Source: Latrodectus hesperus (taxonomy: Eukaryota; Arthropoda; Arachnida; Araneae; Theridiidae). Taken from it: a DNA stretch of 64,000 nucleotides. The stretch spans positions 5,106,785 to 5,170,784 of the forward strand of contig JAJQOW010000014.1 in assembly GCA_037975125.1 (NCBI GenBank). Direction: 5' to 3'. Below are positions 52,500 to 64,000 of this stretch, in pieces. Position numbers and translations under genes: made by a program. The stretch's first letter is position 1. Each line of letters starts with the position of its first letter. A model generated the notes under the pieces. That model saw only the letters and a list, made by a program, of their open reading frames with translations, made no database searches and had not been told where the DNA came from.

Positions 52500-52965
52500 A
52501 ATATTAAAAATTTTTAAAAATTTAAATCGTTCCTCCCGATTTAAACTAATCATAAAGTGAATGTTTTGTCATTTCTTTTTCATTTTGCTTTTCCTGCTTT
52601 TCTATTTATTGTCCATGTGTTAATGGCTTGTATCAATGGAAAACGGCTTCTCAAATCGATGCTTTGCTCCTGATATAAAAAATCGTTTTATTAACAATAT
52701 GAACTTCGACAATATTCCAAGACATTCGACGATGAACTTCGCCTTGTTTGCTGCACCTCGAAGAATGTGATTTGGCAGCAAATTCGTCGACAAGTTGGAT
52801 CTAAGATGCTGTCTCAATACGATGTCGTAATTAATTATGTGTGACCTAGACAAAATTTTATCTGACGTCATGGATATTTTAAACCAATCAGAATTGTAAT
52901 AAAGTGTCGTAATCATGATCTCAAATGGAACGATTGAAACAGCCATTTTATGGTTTAAAAAAAAT
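52500..52965. repeat. unclassified interspersed repeat, copy 1
   Basis: Matches 63255-63690 over about 450 bases in the same orientation. Landmarks are AAAGTGAATGTTTTGTCAT, AAATCGTTTTATTAA, GAACTTCGCCTTGTTTGCTG and GACGTCATGGATATTTTAAA. It has no conserved ORF, clear inverted ends or A/B boxes. Confidence 0.82.
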
Positions 52966-53914
52966 TGAGTCACGTTTTACAAATATGGTAGTAATTGCAA
53001 ACACTTTACAGGTTTCGAATTAATTGTAAACATGTTACAGATTTTGTTATAAATGCAAATGATGTGAAGAATTTTCAAAATTATTCGAACACCAACAAAA
53101 ACCTTTGAGATAAAACTTCAAATAGAAAAGATTGATTTGCTGTGTAGAGATTGTTAATAGAAAAAATATCTGAACAAAAGCATTTTCAGAATTTTATAAA
53201 AAGCCGTTTAATCATTAAGCTTGCTTAGTAACATATTTTATAGTCAAGGCTTGATTTTTGCTTTAAGAAATATTCTCATTTGTGTATTAAAACTTAAAAT
53301 AGAATAAAAAATAGAACATATAAAAATATATTTAGACCTATCCGCATTTATTGAAGTGCATTTGAAAATTTAAAATTTCTATTGATAATTTCCAACTGAT
53401 TCATAATTGCTAACAATAGTAACTTGAAAAATTGTTGCATAAATCTCATTACTCTTTAATATTTAATTTCATTATGTGAATTACATCGTACATATAAATA
53501 TGTAATTTATTTTGAGCTTTGTAGAAAAATTTCATGTTTATATCAGTAGTAGTTTTCCTTTGATTATTATTTTGTAAATTTTTCAAAGTCAAGTTAATCT
53601 AAGAAAAAGAATGAAGTTACATATTCCATTTTTGCGAATGTTTATTGAAAATCCAGAGAATATAAGAGAAAAATTATCCAAATATTAATTTGGATAATTT
53701 TTTAGAAATAATATTTTTCTGAGTGATTTGAAGAGGCTCAATAAATAAAGGTTTTGATTATAAAACGGCAAGATTTTTGTTGTTAAGACATACAGAAATA
53801 TGCATCTTTAAGACAAGATATATGAACTGCAAAAGAAATATCGCAGCTTACAAAATGATTTTTCTATTATTCTCTTTTTAATCATCTATACTTCAAAAAT
53901 AATTAAATACTGTA
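52966..53914. other. AT-rich DNA, nothing identified
   Basis: No coding or repeat signal. Confidence 0.55.
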
Positions 53915-54211
53915 TGAATCGCTTAGCCGACCAACTTGTCTAGTGGTCAGCGTGCCTGACTGCGGATAAGGAGGTTCTGGGTTCGAATCCTGGTTCGGGC
54001 ATGGATGTACTTTCTCTCTCTATCTATCCTGTCTTTTCTTTGTATGAATGAGGCGTGAATGGTTGCCTACCCTATAAACGGGTCCCTATGGCATGTGTGT
54101 ACTGAGGAAGTCGGACTCCACACCAAAATAGGGTTCAGTTGGAAAAGTGGAGAAGCGCACCCCATACTGTCAGCCTAGCTGGCACAAGACAATGAATGAA
54201 TGACTCGCTTA
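53915..54211 (+). repeat. SINE family B inserted in a Tigger-like element end
   Basis: The element is 53926-54200 in sense orientation with a clear head. The A-box region is TAGTGGTCAGCGTGCCTGAC and the B box is GGTTCGAATCC. The tail is AATGAATGAA. The target duplication is TGAATCGCTTA at 53915-53925 and TGACTCGCTTA at 54201-54211, one mismatch. The right duplication continues into the terminal sequence of the Tigger-like remnant. Confidence 0.85.
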
Positions 54212-55370
54212 ACGCGGGGGATACGTTCCATCAAAGTAGACCGTAATGCGAAACAGCGCTGAACGCGAGCTATCTTAACATGTAAATAATGGGGTTAGAG
54301 GAAGATGGATAGAAAATTGTTTAGGTATTAAATTTTTAATGTTTTTTTAATAAAAATATAACCAAAAATTTACTTCCTACAAAAATAAAAACAATATAAA
54401 CGAAGATAGTTATAAAAACAAATAAAATTCTAAGTCAGTCAGATCATTCAGTCTATTCTGTGTTTCCAATTTTCTGCCTTTTTGTCAAGAAGGCATCGAA
54501 TGCAGTTTGCGTTTTCCTTTTGCATTCTGTTAGAAGTTGTTAATAAGTGGATAAAGCATCTATAACACCCCATCTTGCTTTTGAACTCCTCTCAAAATTT
54601 GGATCATTTTCAACAAATTGGTCCATAATTTCAGTTGTAGTGGTAAAATTCCTTTTTACAAATGCCATCGAAAGTTCTTTTTGCTCTTCTTCGAATTCAC
54701 TACTATCAATATTTTTGTTTTCTTCTTGCTCAGTTAATTCCTTGAGCACATTATTAGAAAGACTAGTTGCTGTTTCTTGAACTATTTCTTCGACGTCTTC
54801 CATATTTACCTCATCTAAACCGGTTTGTTTCCACAATTTCATCCATATCGATAGAGTGTCTAATGTCTTCGCTCCTACTTAAATCTGGCCTAACCTTCTT
54901 CCATACTCCTTTCAAAGATCTTTCTGTTATCTAACTCCAAGAAAGATTTATGTTTTCTACAGCATTCATGATATTGTAGTTTTTCCAAAATTCTCGTATT
55001 GATTGCTTCTCTTAGTTTTTTCAAACATCTGCTTAAATGTTCGTCGCAAGTAATAAGCTTTAAAATTGGAGATAACGCTTTGGTCCACTGGTTGGATTAA
55101 GGCAGTTGTGTTAGGCGGGAAGAAAACCACTTCGACTGGAATGCATGTTGTTAAGTCTGATATATTTGTTAGCTGGCTTGGAGCATTATCAATTAATAGC
55201 AGTGCTCTTCGTTCATACAACTACACTGTTTCAGATATGTTATTTGGAAACCTAGCACTGCGCACAATTTCGTGGAATCCCCTGGTTGAAATAAAAGAAA
55301 AACCTTACTGTTCGTGGTTAAAGTCCCCTGGCGCTAAACCAAAAAAGCCTTAAGCGGGATCTTAACTATA
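54205..55370 (-). mobile_element. Tigger/pogo-like DNA transposon remnant
   Basis: The left end (TCGCTTAACGCGGGGGATAC) looks like a terminal repeat of this group. The coding relic follows on the minus strand. The opposite end and the N-terminal half of the transposase are not recognisable, so the copy is deleted. Confidence 0.7.
54470..55222 (-). pseudogene. Tigger-like (DDE_1) transposase, C-terminal fragment
   Basis: From high to low coordinates the minus strand reads ERRALLLIDNAPSQ, which holds the second catalytic Asp, then VEVVFFPPNTTALIQPVDQ and FKAYYLRRTF, motifs diagnostic for the Tigger/jerky group. It continues as ENINLSW, SLKGVWKKVRPD and a Glu-rich segment (DVEEIVQETATSLSNN). It ends near FDAFLTKRQKIGNTE. 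Stops lie after ETV near 55223, inside the ISLSW-type region near 54940, and at 54540. A frameshift lies near 54965. Non-functional. Confidence 0.88.
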
Positions 55371-57004
55371 CGTGAAACTGAGTAAGTGATTGAGCACATG
55401 GTTTTTGTTGGTGCGTGCGAGCGCAGCGCCCCCTTTGAGTCATAAAAAAGAAATGCAGTAGCCATATGAGAGTCGGAAAAATAAAGTGTGTATTTTTATA
55501 CAGTCCTTTTGAGTGAGTATTAATAGAGTTAAAACTGAGCTATTTAACAGTTTTCTTGATGTAAACTTTAAGTTAGTTATTGAAGACCTTGAGAAAATTA
55601 AATTGATTTATTTTGAAGAGCATATTTTAAAATTTTTATTCAAATGAATAGTAAATTTTTTAAGTTTGCGAATTTTACCTACGTTATCCAATATGACTTG
55701 GTTTGAGAAATAGATTTTCGAAAGAAACTTTTCTGTAAAAACTAACAATTTATGAAATTTTTCTGAAAGAAATTTATTTAAACTGTGAATCTAATTGGTA
55801 ATCTTTGAGGAAATACTATGAAATTAAATACTTTTTAATGTTCATATATTTCATGCTATATTTAATTATTAAATCTCAAATATAAAACATTAAACACCAG
55901 TCTTTTTTTCTCCAAAAAACTATAATTTCTATTTTTTGGGTTTAATTTCATACTTTATCAAATTCATTCGTTTTCACAATCTCACTTAAAAAAATATTAA
56001 GAAATACCTTAATGAAAGGTAGCTTAAGAGAAATATGTTTTCACATCATTTTTTCATGAATTCTTTGGTTTTAAATAATTATGAACTTAAATAAATACAT
56101 CAAATAACTATCTATTATTAAACTAAATATCACGAAAAAACCCCGACTAAAATTTCATCAAAAAAATTTTTTTTGAATACTGGCAACTTTTTCATTTTTA
56201 TGCTAGCAATGCCTATGGAATTAAAATAAACATATTCGTAATAAATTTACTCAAGCTATCCTGTTTATTTCTCGGAAACTATTATAAAAATATTGATTCA
56301 ATTTAACGAAATAGCTACTATAAGTTCATCAAGAAATTTCAAAAAGATTTTTTTCCATGTTCAATACTTCCAAGACAGCTTCTTTTTGAAAATTAATTTC
56401 AAACATTTAATGCTTTAAAATTATTCCTTTTGAAATAAAAAAGAAATGTCAATAATATCATTCAATGGATTTCCAAAATGAAAAGAAATTCGTTGAATGA
56501 ATGAATTTATGACAAATCTGAAATTTATTTGCTAAACTTATTTTATTGTAAATATACAATTTAAAGTGCAATTTCCATTTTTTAATTATTATATTGCAGA
56601 TCTCTAATTAATTAATTTTTTTATGCAGAAAAGCTATATCAATTTACAAAAAAGATTTTTCCCAAACATTTTATTATTCAAAGCTCTTTAATTTAGTTTA
56701 GAAATTATTTCTTGCTTTCTGAAAAATCAAATTAAGAAAGCTACTTCAAAATTTTTTCTCATCTAAGCTATTTCATTTGGGTTTTGTGATCATATATTTT
56801 TTACATTTATAAATTATTTTATTTTATGAAATATAGCAATTTTTTAAAAGCAGAACAAATCTTTTAATAATGGAATCAGAAATTGTTTTAATGATATCAT
56901 TTATACGTTCAAATAAAAACTTGACACGGAAGACAATGCATTTATAACGATGTCATATAGGTTCACATATTGAACCCATTAATTAACAGCTCAAATACCA
57001 CGAT
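55371..57004. other. AT-rich DNA, nothing identified
   Basis: 55400-55500 is less AT-biased (GTGCGTGCGAGCGCAGCG). I cannot classify it. The rest is featureless. Confidence 0.5.
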
Positions 57005-57110
57005 CATCAAGTGCTACTAATTTTGAACCATTGTCAAGTGAGATAGTTATATTTGAACTGGCATATTCCTTACACCACATTAACGATTGAAAGTTACTTT
57101 TAAGGTTTTT
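57005..57110 (-). repeat. SINE family A, subtype 1, very diverged fragment
   Basis: Weak match to the CCACGGTCAGGTGACGAGG part of subtype 1 (here TTTTGAACCATTGTCAAGTG and GAACTGGCAT). Confidence 0.45.
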
Positions 57111-57242
57111 ATCTTCCTGTTTGTTCTCCAGTAGAACTTCTCATAGGTTATAAATATGTATTTCAGAGAAAGAAGCTCAGAAAACTATTAAATTCATACT
57201 TTCATTGATATGGATGCAGAAAACAAATGTATAACTCATATC

Positions 57243-57567
57243 ACTTTGCTTATAGAGCCGACCAATGGCTGAGTGGTTAGCACTCCTGACTCCTGAGCTG
57301 TGGGTCCCGGGTTCGAATCCCGGTTCGGGCATGGATGTTTCTTTCCTTCTCTGTTCTCTATGTCCTTTCTTCTGAGATGATGTATGAATGTGGCCCACCC
57401 TATAAACGAGTCTGTGGTGGTATGGCGCTGGCAACGCTACTCGCTTGCGTGACTTGGTTCACAGGTGCCCGCTGGGTAACGACAAATGAGAAGCAGTTAC
57501 TGGTCTTGTTGTGGGAAAGGGTTCGTCACCTAAGTGCCCACCGTTGGAAAAAAAACTTTGTCCATAG
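57243..57567 (+). repeat. SINE family C, sense copy
   Basis: The element is 57256-57554. The head reads GCCGACCAATGGCTGAGTGG with a B box GGTTCGAATCCC. The body contains CTATAAACGAGTCTGTGGTG and the 3' end is A-rich. A 13-bp duplication with two mismatches (ACTTTGCTTATAG, ACTTTGTCCATAG) flanks it. The head resembles family B, but the body differs. Confidence 0.85.
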
Positions 57568-58245
57568 TTCCAAGCATAAAATATTAGTGTATATTTCTTC
57601 TCTTATTATTGCCGTGTATTGAAGAAATCCTAAAATAACGATTTCTTCAAAATACCGCAATAATTCCACTAATACTTGAGCTTGAAAATTAAAGGAAAGA
57701 TCAATTTTTCTATATGTGTGGTATCACAGAACCAAGTAAGAATTAGACGACCACCACACTTCAAGTACATATAGTGACATCTGATTTTAGTGATTAGTCT
57801 GGAATTGATGCCACTTTATACTAATCCAGTCTTGCTTATAGGTACAACAAGTTAAAAACAAATTTTAATTTTTTTTTAAACTTTTAAATGATTTTTTAGC
57901 TTTTATCCTTTATTACTGGAATTCACTTAGTTGGAACTGAAGATGCTTTACACTCGGATAAATTTTGTTTCAAAATAAAACAATGGAATGCTTGTAAATT
58001 TATTTATTAATTTTTCTTTTTTTAAAATAAGAAAGAAGTGTTCTACATTCTCATTAATGATTTTTTTTAAATATTTTATTATAAATATGCACACATAGTT
58101 CAAGTATTTCGTAAAATCATTTTTGGCCAATTTTTACTACCTTTTCTCCATGTAAGCAAAATTAAGCAGATACCTGAATTATTATTATCTTTACCTGATA
58201 GCATCAATAAAATATTATTATTTATAAAATTTATTTTTTCAACAA
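57568..58245. other. AT-rich spacer between inverted SINEs
   Basis: No gene or further repeat identified. Confidence 0.55.
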
Positions 58246-58573
58246 GGAATATAATATTTTTTTTGTCCAATAGCGGGCACACAAGGGTGACTGAACCCTA
58301 TGCCACAACAAGGCCAGAAACTGCTACTCATTTATCGTTACTCATCGGGTACCTGTGAACTAAGTCACGGAGGCGAGTAGCGTTATCCGCGCCATACCAC
58401 CACAAACCCGTTTATAGGGCGGGCCACATTCATATAACAACACAGAAGAAAGGACAGAGAGAACAGAGAAGGAAAGAAACATCCATGCCCGAAGCGGGAT
58501 TCGAGCCCAACACCAACAGCTCCGTAGTCAGGAACGCTAACTACTAAGCCAATTGATCGGCGGAATATAATAT
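58246..58573 (-). repeat. SINE family C, inverted copy
   Basis: The element is 58258-58561. The perfect 12-bp duplication GGAATATAATAT is at 58246-58257 and 58562-58573. It matches the reverse complement of the copy at 57256-57554. Confidence 0.87.
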
Positions 58574-58706
58574 ACGGAGGAATACTTCAAGAAATAATCA
58601 TCTCTATTTAATTATTTAAGTTCAGTTCAGAATAATCAATATTACACAGTACTCATATTTATTTGGAATAGTCAACGTAAGGGCGTCTGATTGATGTTGA
58701 AGTATA

Positions 58707-59429
<723 letters not shown>

Positions 59430-59677
59430 AAAATTGTTTATGTTATTGTTGCTTATGACACTTGGACAACCCAAGCTTGCTATGCCTTTGGCAGTGCGAA
59501 TTAAGTCGAAAAGAGCGTCTTTCGGTTGGATCAGAGCACCACGAAGGTGAAAGTACGACTTTGCTCTTTTTTTAAGGTACCTCGTAATTTTGAACCACGG
59601 TCAGGTGACGAGGCCACACCTGAGCTGTCACCCTTCTCTCCACATCCATGCCACACCAGTGGAAGAAAATTGTTTAT
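59430..59677 (-). repeat. SINE family A, subtype 1, 5'-truncated
   Basis: The element is 59442-59665 on the minus strand. The perfect 12-bp duplication AAAATTGTTTAT is at 59430-59441 and 59666-59677. It retains the shared 3' module and part of the subtype 1 body. Confidence 0.87.
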
Positions 59678-59772
59678 AGTTACTATGTTATTACGTATTG
59701 TATTTATTAAATTTGCATTCGCATTCTAATGCATTTTCTGTCCTTGGTATATCGGGAAAAAGGTAAACTGAA

Positions 59773-60720
59773 ATGAACGGTATTTACTATTTTTTATCAT
59801 GAAAGAAAAACGATATTTACCATTTTTTATTATGAAAGGAAAACGATATTTACCATTTTTTATTATGAAAGAAAAACGATATTTACCATTTTTTATTATG
59901 AAAGAAAAACGATATTTACCATTTTTTATTATGAAAGAAAAACGATATTTACCATTTTTTATTATGAAAGAAAAACGATATTTACCATTTTTTATTATGA
60001 AAGAAAAACGATATTTACTATTTTTTATTATGAAAGAAAATCGATATTTACCATTTTTTATTATGAAAGAAAAACGATATTTACCATTTTTTATTATGAA
60101 AGAAAAATGATATTTACCATTTTTTATTATGAAAGAAAAACGATAAATACCATTTTTTATTATGAAAGAAAAACGATATTTACCATTTTTTATTATGAAA
60201 GAAAAACGATATTTACCATTTTTTATTATGAAAGAAAAACGATAAATACCATTTTTTATTATGAAAGAAAAACGATATTTACCATTTTTTATTATGAAAG
60301 AAAAACGATATTTACCATTTTTTATTATGAAAGAAAAACGATAAATACCATTTTTTATTATGAAAGAAAAACGATATTTACCATTTTTTATTATGAAAGA
60401 AAAACGATATTTACCATTTTTTATTATGAAAGAAAAACGTTATTTACCATTTTTTATTATGAAAGAAAAACTATATTTACCATTTTTTATTATGAAAGAA
60501 AAACGATAAAAACCATTTTTTATTATGAAAGAAAACGATATTAACCATTTTTTATTATGAAAGAAAAACGATATTTACCATTTTTATTATGAAAGAAAAA
60601 CGATATTTACCATTTTTTATAATGAAAGAAAAACTATATTTACTGTTTTTTACTATGAAAGTAAAATTTTTTTTACCATTTTTTATTAGGAAAGAAAAAC
60701 GATATTTAGTGTTTTTTTTA
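59773..60720. repeat. 33-bp minisatellite (~28 units) with 99-bp higher-order pattern
   Basis: The unit is 33 bp and centres on GAAAGAAAAACGATATTTAC followed by CATTTTTTATTAT. Between about 60110 and 60350 every third unit carries GATAAATACC in place of GATATTTACC, giving a 99-bp period. The first nine units and the last six or so are less ordered, and the final units have small indels. Because 33 is divisible by three, two frames stay open over parts of it. I treat this as non-coding. Confidence 0.95.
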
Positions 60721-62095
60721 TGGATTTCTATAAAAGAAAAATTGAAGTAATATTTTTTCAAAATTTGTTAGCAATAGTAAATATTGTTTTATAATGCAAT
60801 TATGTTTAGGAAGAAGAAGGATTCTTGCACAGTAAATATTTTCTTTTTGCTCACAGTAGTTTTATGTAAATGATAATTCAAAAAAGGGGGAAAGGATACA
60901 TATGTTTTATTTTTGAAATGAAGAAATTTCCAGCATGGAACGTTGAATTTCTTTACAAGCAACATTACTGAAAGTTCAAATGATTATTAATTAAACTTAA
61001 AATTAATTGCAGACCCTATAATCAAATTTTCGAAATGAAGCATAGCTTTTAAATCAATCAGAGAATAACATTCTGATATAAGTTGATATATAACGATGAT
61101 TTGAATGAAAAAAAGCGAGATGATCGTGATTAATTCTGTGCGATAAAAGAAAGAAATTAAAAAAAAGTTCTTAAATATGCATACCAAAACATTTAACGAT
61201 CACTTTTATCCTTACCTCTGAATAAAATATTTAATACAAAACTTTTCAGAAAATAGGAAAGGTTTATCGAATATTTCGAATAAAACTAATTCAACGAAAC
61301 TTTCTTTTTCAAATAATTTTACCGCCAAAGTAACCAATATAAAGCAAAATGCTTAATGACAGAAAAATTCAAATCCGCTGTTTAAATAAATAAAATTATT
61401 GTTTGACCATCTAGACAATTTTTTAATAATGGTAAAAAACAGTTGTATTGATGAAAATTAATTATTAAAAGATAAACGCTTGTAGATGGAAAATATTTAT
61501 CTTTGAGAAGTAAATTTTTTAAAACATGATAATTACTGTATCAAGTATTTTTATTTTATTAGAAGAAAAATATCAACCTTGGCAGACGGCTTATGAAATA
61601 AGTAGCTTAAAATCAATAAGGCAGTAAATGTCATTATCTGAGCATTAATCTATATTTGGATGAATAATCATGCCATCAAATTTAATGTGTGTATACTTTC
61701 AATGATTGTTCAGAAATTTTCTACAAGAAAGGTCAAGTTGGTAGATCTGCCTTAGTTTATATTTTTTTCTCCAATCCTTGATAAAAATCATACTTATACA
61801 TATGTTGCTAAATTCCAGCTGGATGAATTTACTACAAGCAATATTCACACCGTTTGATGAATATATAAATTTGTATTTATTAATAGCATTTATTATTTAT
61901 TAAGAAATTACATCTGAATACAAATGGTTAAAAATTTTAAGTATTAATTAATAATTTTTATATATTAATTATATGTAAATAAAATAACTATGTACTGTAA
62001 TGCTTCTTGGAAAAAGAAAAAAACAACAACGCCGGTTTAGCTTTGAAAATTATTTACTGTAACATCCTGAGTAATTGAGTACAACACAAGAAAAA
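60721..62095. other. AT-rich DNA, nothing identified
   Basis: No coding or repeat signal. Confidence 0.55.
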
Positions 62096-62365
62096 AATCA
62101 TATGGTACAGATATCGTATAGTCCAGGATTCCAAATTTTGAATTTTTTGGCGGTGAAGAAATGTTGTTAAGATGACGTATTGTGACATGCGCATTGTCGT
62201 AAGTATTAGTGTTGCCAAAATAAAATTTTCTGCATGATTTTTATAGATCTCGATCTTTATGACGTAATAAAAACCAAGTCGCCAGATACATAAGAAAATC
62301 CGCCAAAAAATCACAAAACTCAGTTTTTAATATCTTGGATTATACGGCATCTGTGCCAATCATGC
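62096..62365. mobile_element. hAT-type MITE, copy 3
   Basis: A 254-bp element (62104-62357) with inverted ends (left GGTACAGATATCGTATAGTC, right GATTATACGGCATCTGTGCC). The 8-bp flanks AATCATAT and AATCATGC agree at six positions. It is the most diverged of the three copies. Confidence 0.85.
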
Positions 62366-63244
62366 TTAAGGACAGAGCACAATAATTGACTATTGATATG
62401 GAGACATAACGTTTACAATACTACACAATTTATTGCAACTGCAGTTCAATTCCATGTTTATCGTTATTGCCATTGACTGAATTGTAGTTGTCACTCGACA
62501 ACTTCCTCGAAAATTTGATAAAATACTTTTTTACGTTTTAAGGAAGTACAAGAAATTGCTTTCTCTTTTATTGTTTACTGCAAAACTTTTTTAAATTTCT
62601 TTCACTTCAAAAATTTTAATGCCCTATTTTTGAATATAATTTTAATTAATTTTCATTTTTGATCCTTTTGTTTCTGTACATCTATACGGTGGTATTATTA
62701 AATTCGAGATTTCATAAAACTTTCGGAAAAAAATTTCTTAAAAAATTATGTAATTGCTTTCCATTAAGTATAATTAAAAATTTAGTTGAGATATTTGAGA
62801 AACCTATTCCTTTTTAACGTAAATTTACTTTAAATCCTTCGATCATGGATGATATACCCACCAATGTGCACTTCTTCCTGCTACTAATGGTCATTATTCA
62901 TGGACTTCACATGCAAAAATATAGCTGCAATACAATTATTATCATGACAGACATCTACGCATCTAAAATCATTTATTTGAATATTTCTGAATTCTACACA
63001 TTCAGTGTCAATGCATTTAAAACTTTAAATAGAGAAATTATATACTTAAAGAAACTTTAAATAAAAACAATTTTAAGAAATTCAACGAACTTTTTGAGAC
63101 CATGTTTTACAAATCTGCTTTTTTTAAATTTCAGCAATATTAATTAAAAGAAAATTTTAATGTTGGCGTGAGCAAGGTAATAGTCTTAAGATTCAAAAGA
63201 GATTGTTTACAGATAATAGAACTATTAATTTAGAATTCAATTAA
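62366..63244. other. AT-rich DNA, nothing identified
   Basis: The 71-codon ORF at 62845-63060 has no family resemblance, and I do not call it a gene. Confidence 0.5.
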
Positions 63245-63690
63245 CTAAGTAAATTTTTAAAAATTTAAATCGTCCCTGCCAATTTAAAGTAACTATAAAG
63301 TGAATGTTTTGTCATATCTTTTGCATTTTGCTTTTTTTGCTGTTTTATTGTCTATGTGTAAATGGCTTGAATCAATGGATAACGGGTTCTGAAACCGATG
63401 CTTTGTTCCTTATATAAGAAATCGTTTTATTAATAATATCAACTTCGACACTATTCTCGGATATTCGATGGTGAACTTCGCCTTGTTTGCTGCCTTTAGT
63501 AGAATGTGATTTAAAGGCAGGCAGCAAATTCGTGAACAAATCTTACTTACTACGCCTTCTAAACATGATGTGACGTGGATAAAATGTTATCGGACGTCAT
63601 GGATATTTTAAACCAATGAGAATCATAATAAAGTGGTATATTCAGGATCTCAACTGTAAGGAAATAAACAACGATTTTATGGTTAATTAT
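63245..63690. repeat. unclassified interspersed repeat, copy 2
   Basis: Same orientation and landmark order as 52500-52965. It carries a short local duplication (AAAGGCAGGCAGCAAATTC) absent from copy 1. Confidence 0.82.
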
Positions 63691-64000
63691 TGAAAATACT
63701 TGCGTTTAGGAATAATATAAAAATCTTTTTGATACATTTTGATTTTTTTTCTGCACGTGTAATGAATTTTTCAATTTATTTAAAATTTTCTTTCAAAATA
63801 ATTGCAGATGTTTAAAAAGAACTAATGAGCGAATAAAGCGATTTTGAGCTATACAATGGCATCATTCGAATTGGAATATATATCTATATTTATAAACAGA
63901 ATGTTTTCAATTGTCAAATTTATGTTGATATAAATAATTTCATAACAAGAAAACATTCTTATTAATACAACATTAGATAAAAATTATATCAAAGATTCTC
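63691..64000. other. AT-rich DNA, nothing identified
   Basis: No coding or repeat signal to the end of the window. Confidence 0.6.

Noticed and set aside
53926..54000. tRNA gene (good A and B boxes)
   Set aside because: The match is the head of a repeated SINE with body, tail and target duplication. The same holds for 57256, 34290 and 28288.
59799..60544. Long repetitive ORFs encoding MKEKRYLPFFI-type and YERKTIFTIFY-type repeats
   Set aside because: They are products of a 33-bp minisatellite whose unit length is divisible by three. The frame breaks near 60108, a different frame is open afterwards, and the variant units put stops into the first frame. No splice or start context.
59773..60720. 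CRISPR-like regular repeats
   Set aside because: The units are contiguous with no unique spacers, and the genome is eukaryotic.
62845..63060. 71-codon ORF starting MDDIPTNVHFF
   Set aside because: AT-rich composition, no family resemblance, no upstream or downstream splice partner.

Overview
This is AT-rich animal genomic DNA with large introns, and the coding sequence in it is split by canonical GT/AG introns. The mix of tRNA-headed SINEs, degenerate Tc1-like elements, (TA)n tracts and minisatellites suggests an arachnid, most likely an orb-weaving spider. That placement is inference from the repeat style, not from a marker gene.

The only cellular gene I can support is on the plus strand, from about 20.7 to 39.8 kb: the 3' half of afadin/Canoe, the adaptor that links adherens junctions to actin. 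Eight coding exons join in phase and give about 1,258 residues plus a stop. They are 20712-20949, 21903-22209, 24287-24432, 26367-27880, 31693-31831, 32530-32611, 34378-34584 and 38639-39784. The identification rests mainly on the last three exons. They carry the SPWEREAKEK motif, a charged helix ending in an acidic tail, and the C-terminal LTFQDKIRKFS motif, in the same order as in afadin. The exons for the RA, FHA, DIL and PDZ domains are not visible here and should lie upstream of the window. Most or all of 1-20.7 kb is therefore probably intron of the same gene.

Region by region. 1-20.7 kb: probable intron with three SINEs (two at one reused target site), a ~600 bp tandem duplication, an hAT-type MITE, a dead Tc1 element, (TA)n tracts and one GC-richer island at 15.5-15.7 kb. 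20.7-39.8 kb: afadin exons, with introns holding SINEs, a second MITE, a probable solo LTR and two long (TA)n arrays. 39.8-42.5 kb: AT-rich 3' UTR or downstream DNA. 42.5-43.9 kb: seven copies of a ~200 bp satellite. 44.7-48.3 kb: a cluster of dead transposons (hAT transposase, RTE-type LINE tail, second Tc1). 48.8-54.2 kb: SINE copies, including a dimer that shares one pair of target-site duplications. 54.2-55.2 kb: a Tigger/pogo-like transposase remnant with a SINE in its end. 57-60.7 kb: an inverted SINE pair, an (AC)n tract and a 33-bp minisatellite with 99-bp higher-order structure. 60.7-64 kb: a third MITE and the second copy of an unclassified interspersed repeat.

I found no complete mobile element, no functional RNA gene and no CRISPR or operon-like system. 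The most informative findings are short-motif clusters in the disordered part of afadin, a possible in-frame alternative splice donor in exon 34378-34584, a MITE family defined by three copies with 8-bp target duplications, and several SINE insertions whose history can be read from their flanks.
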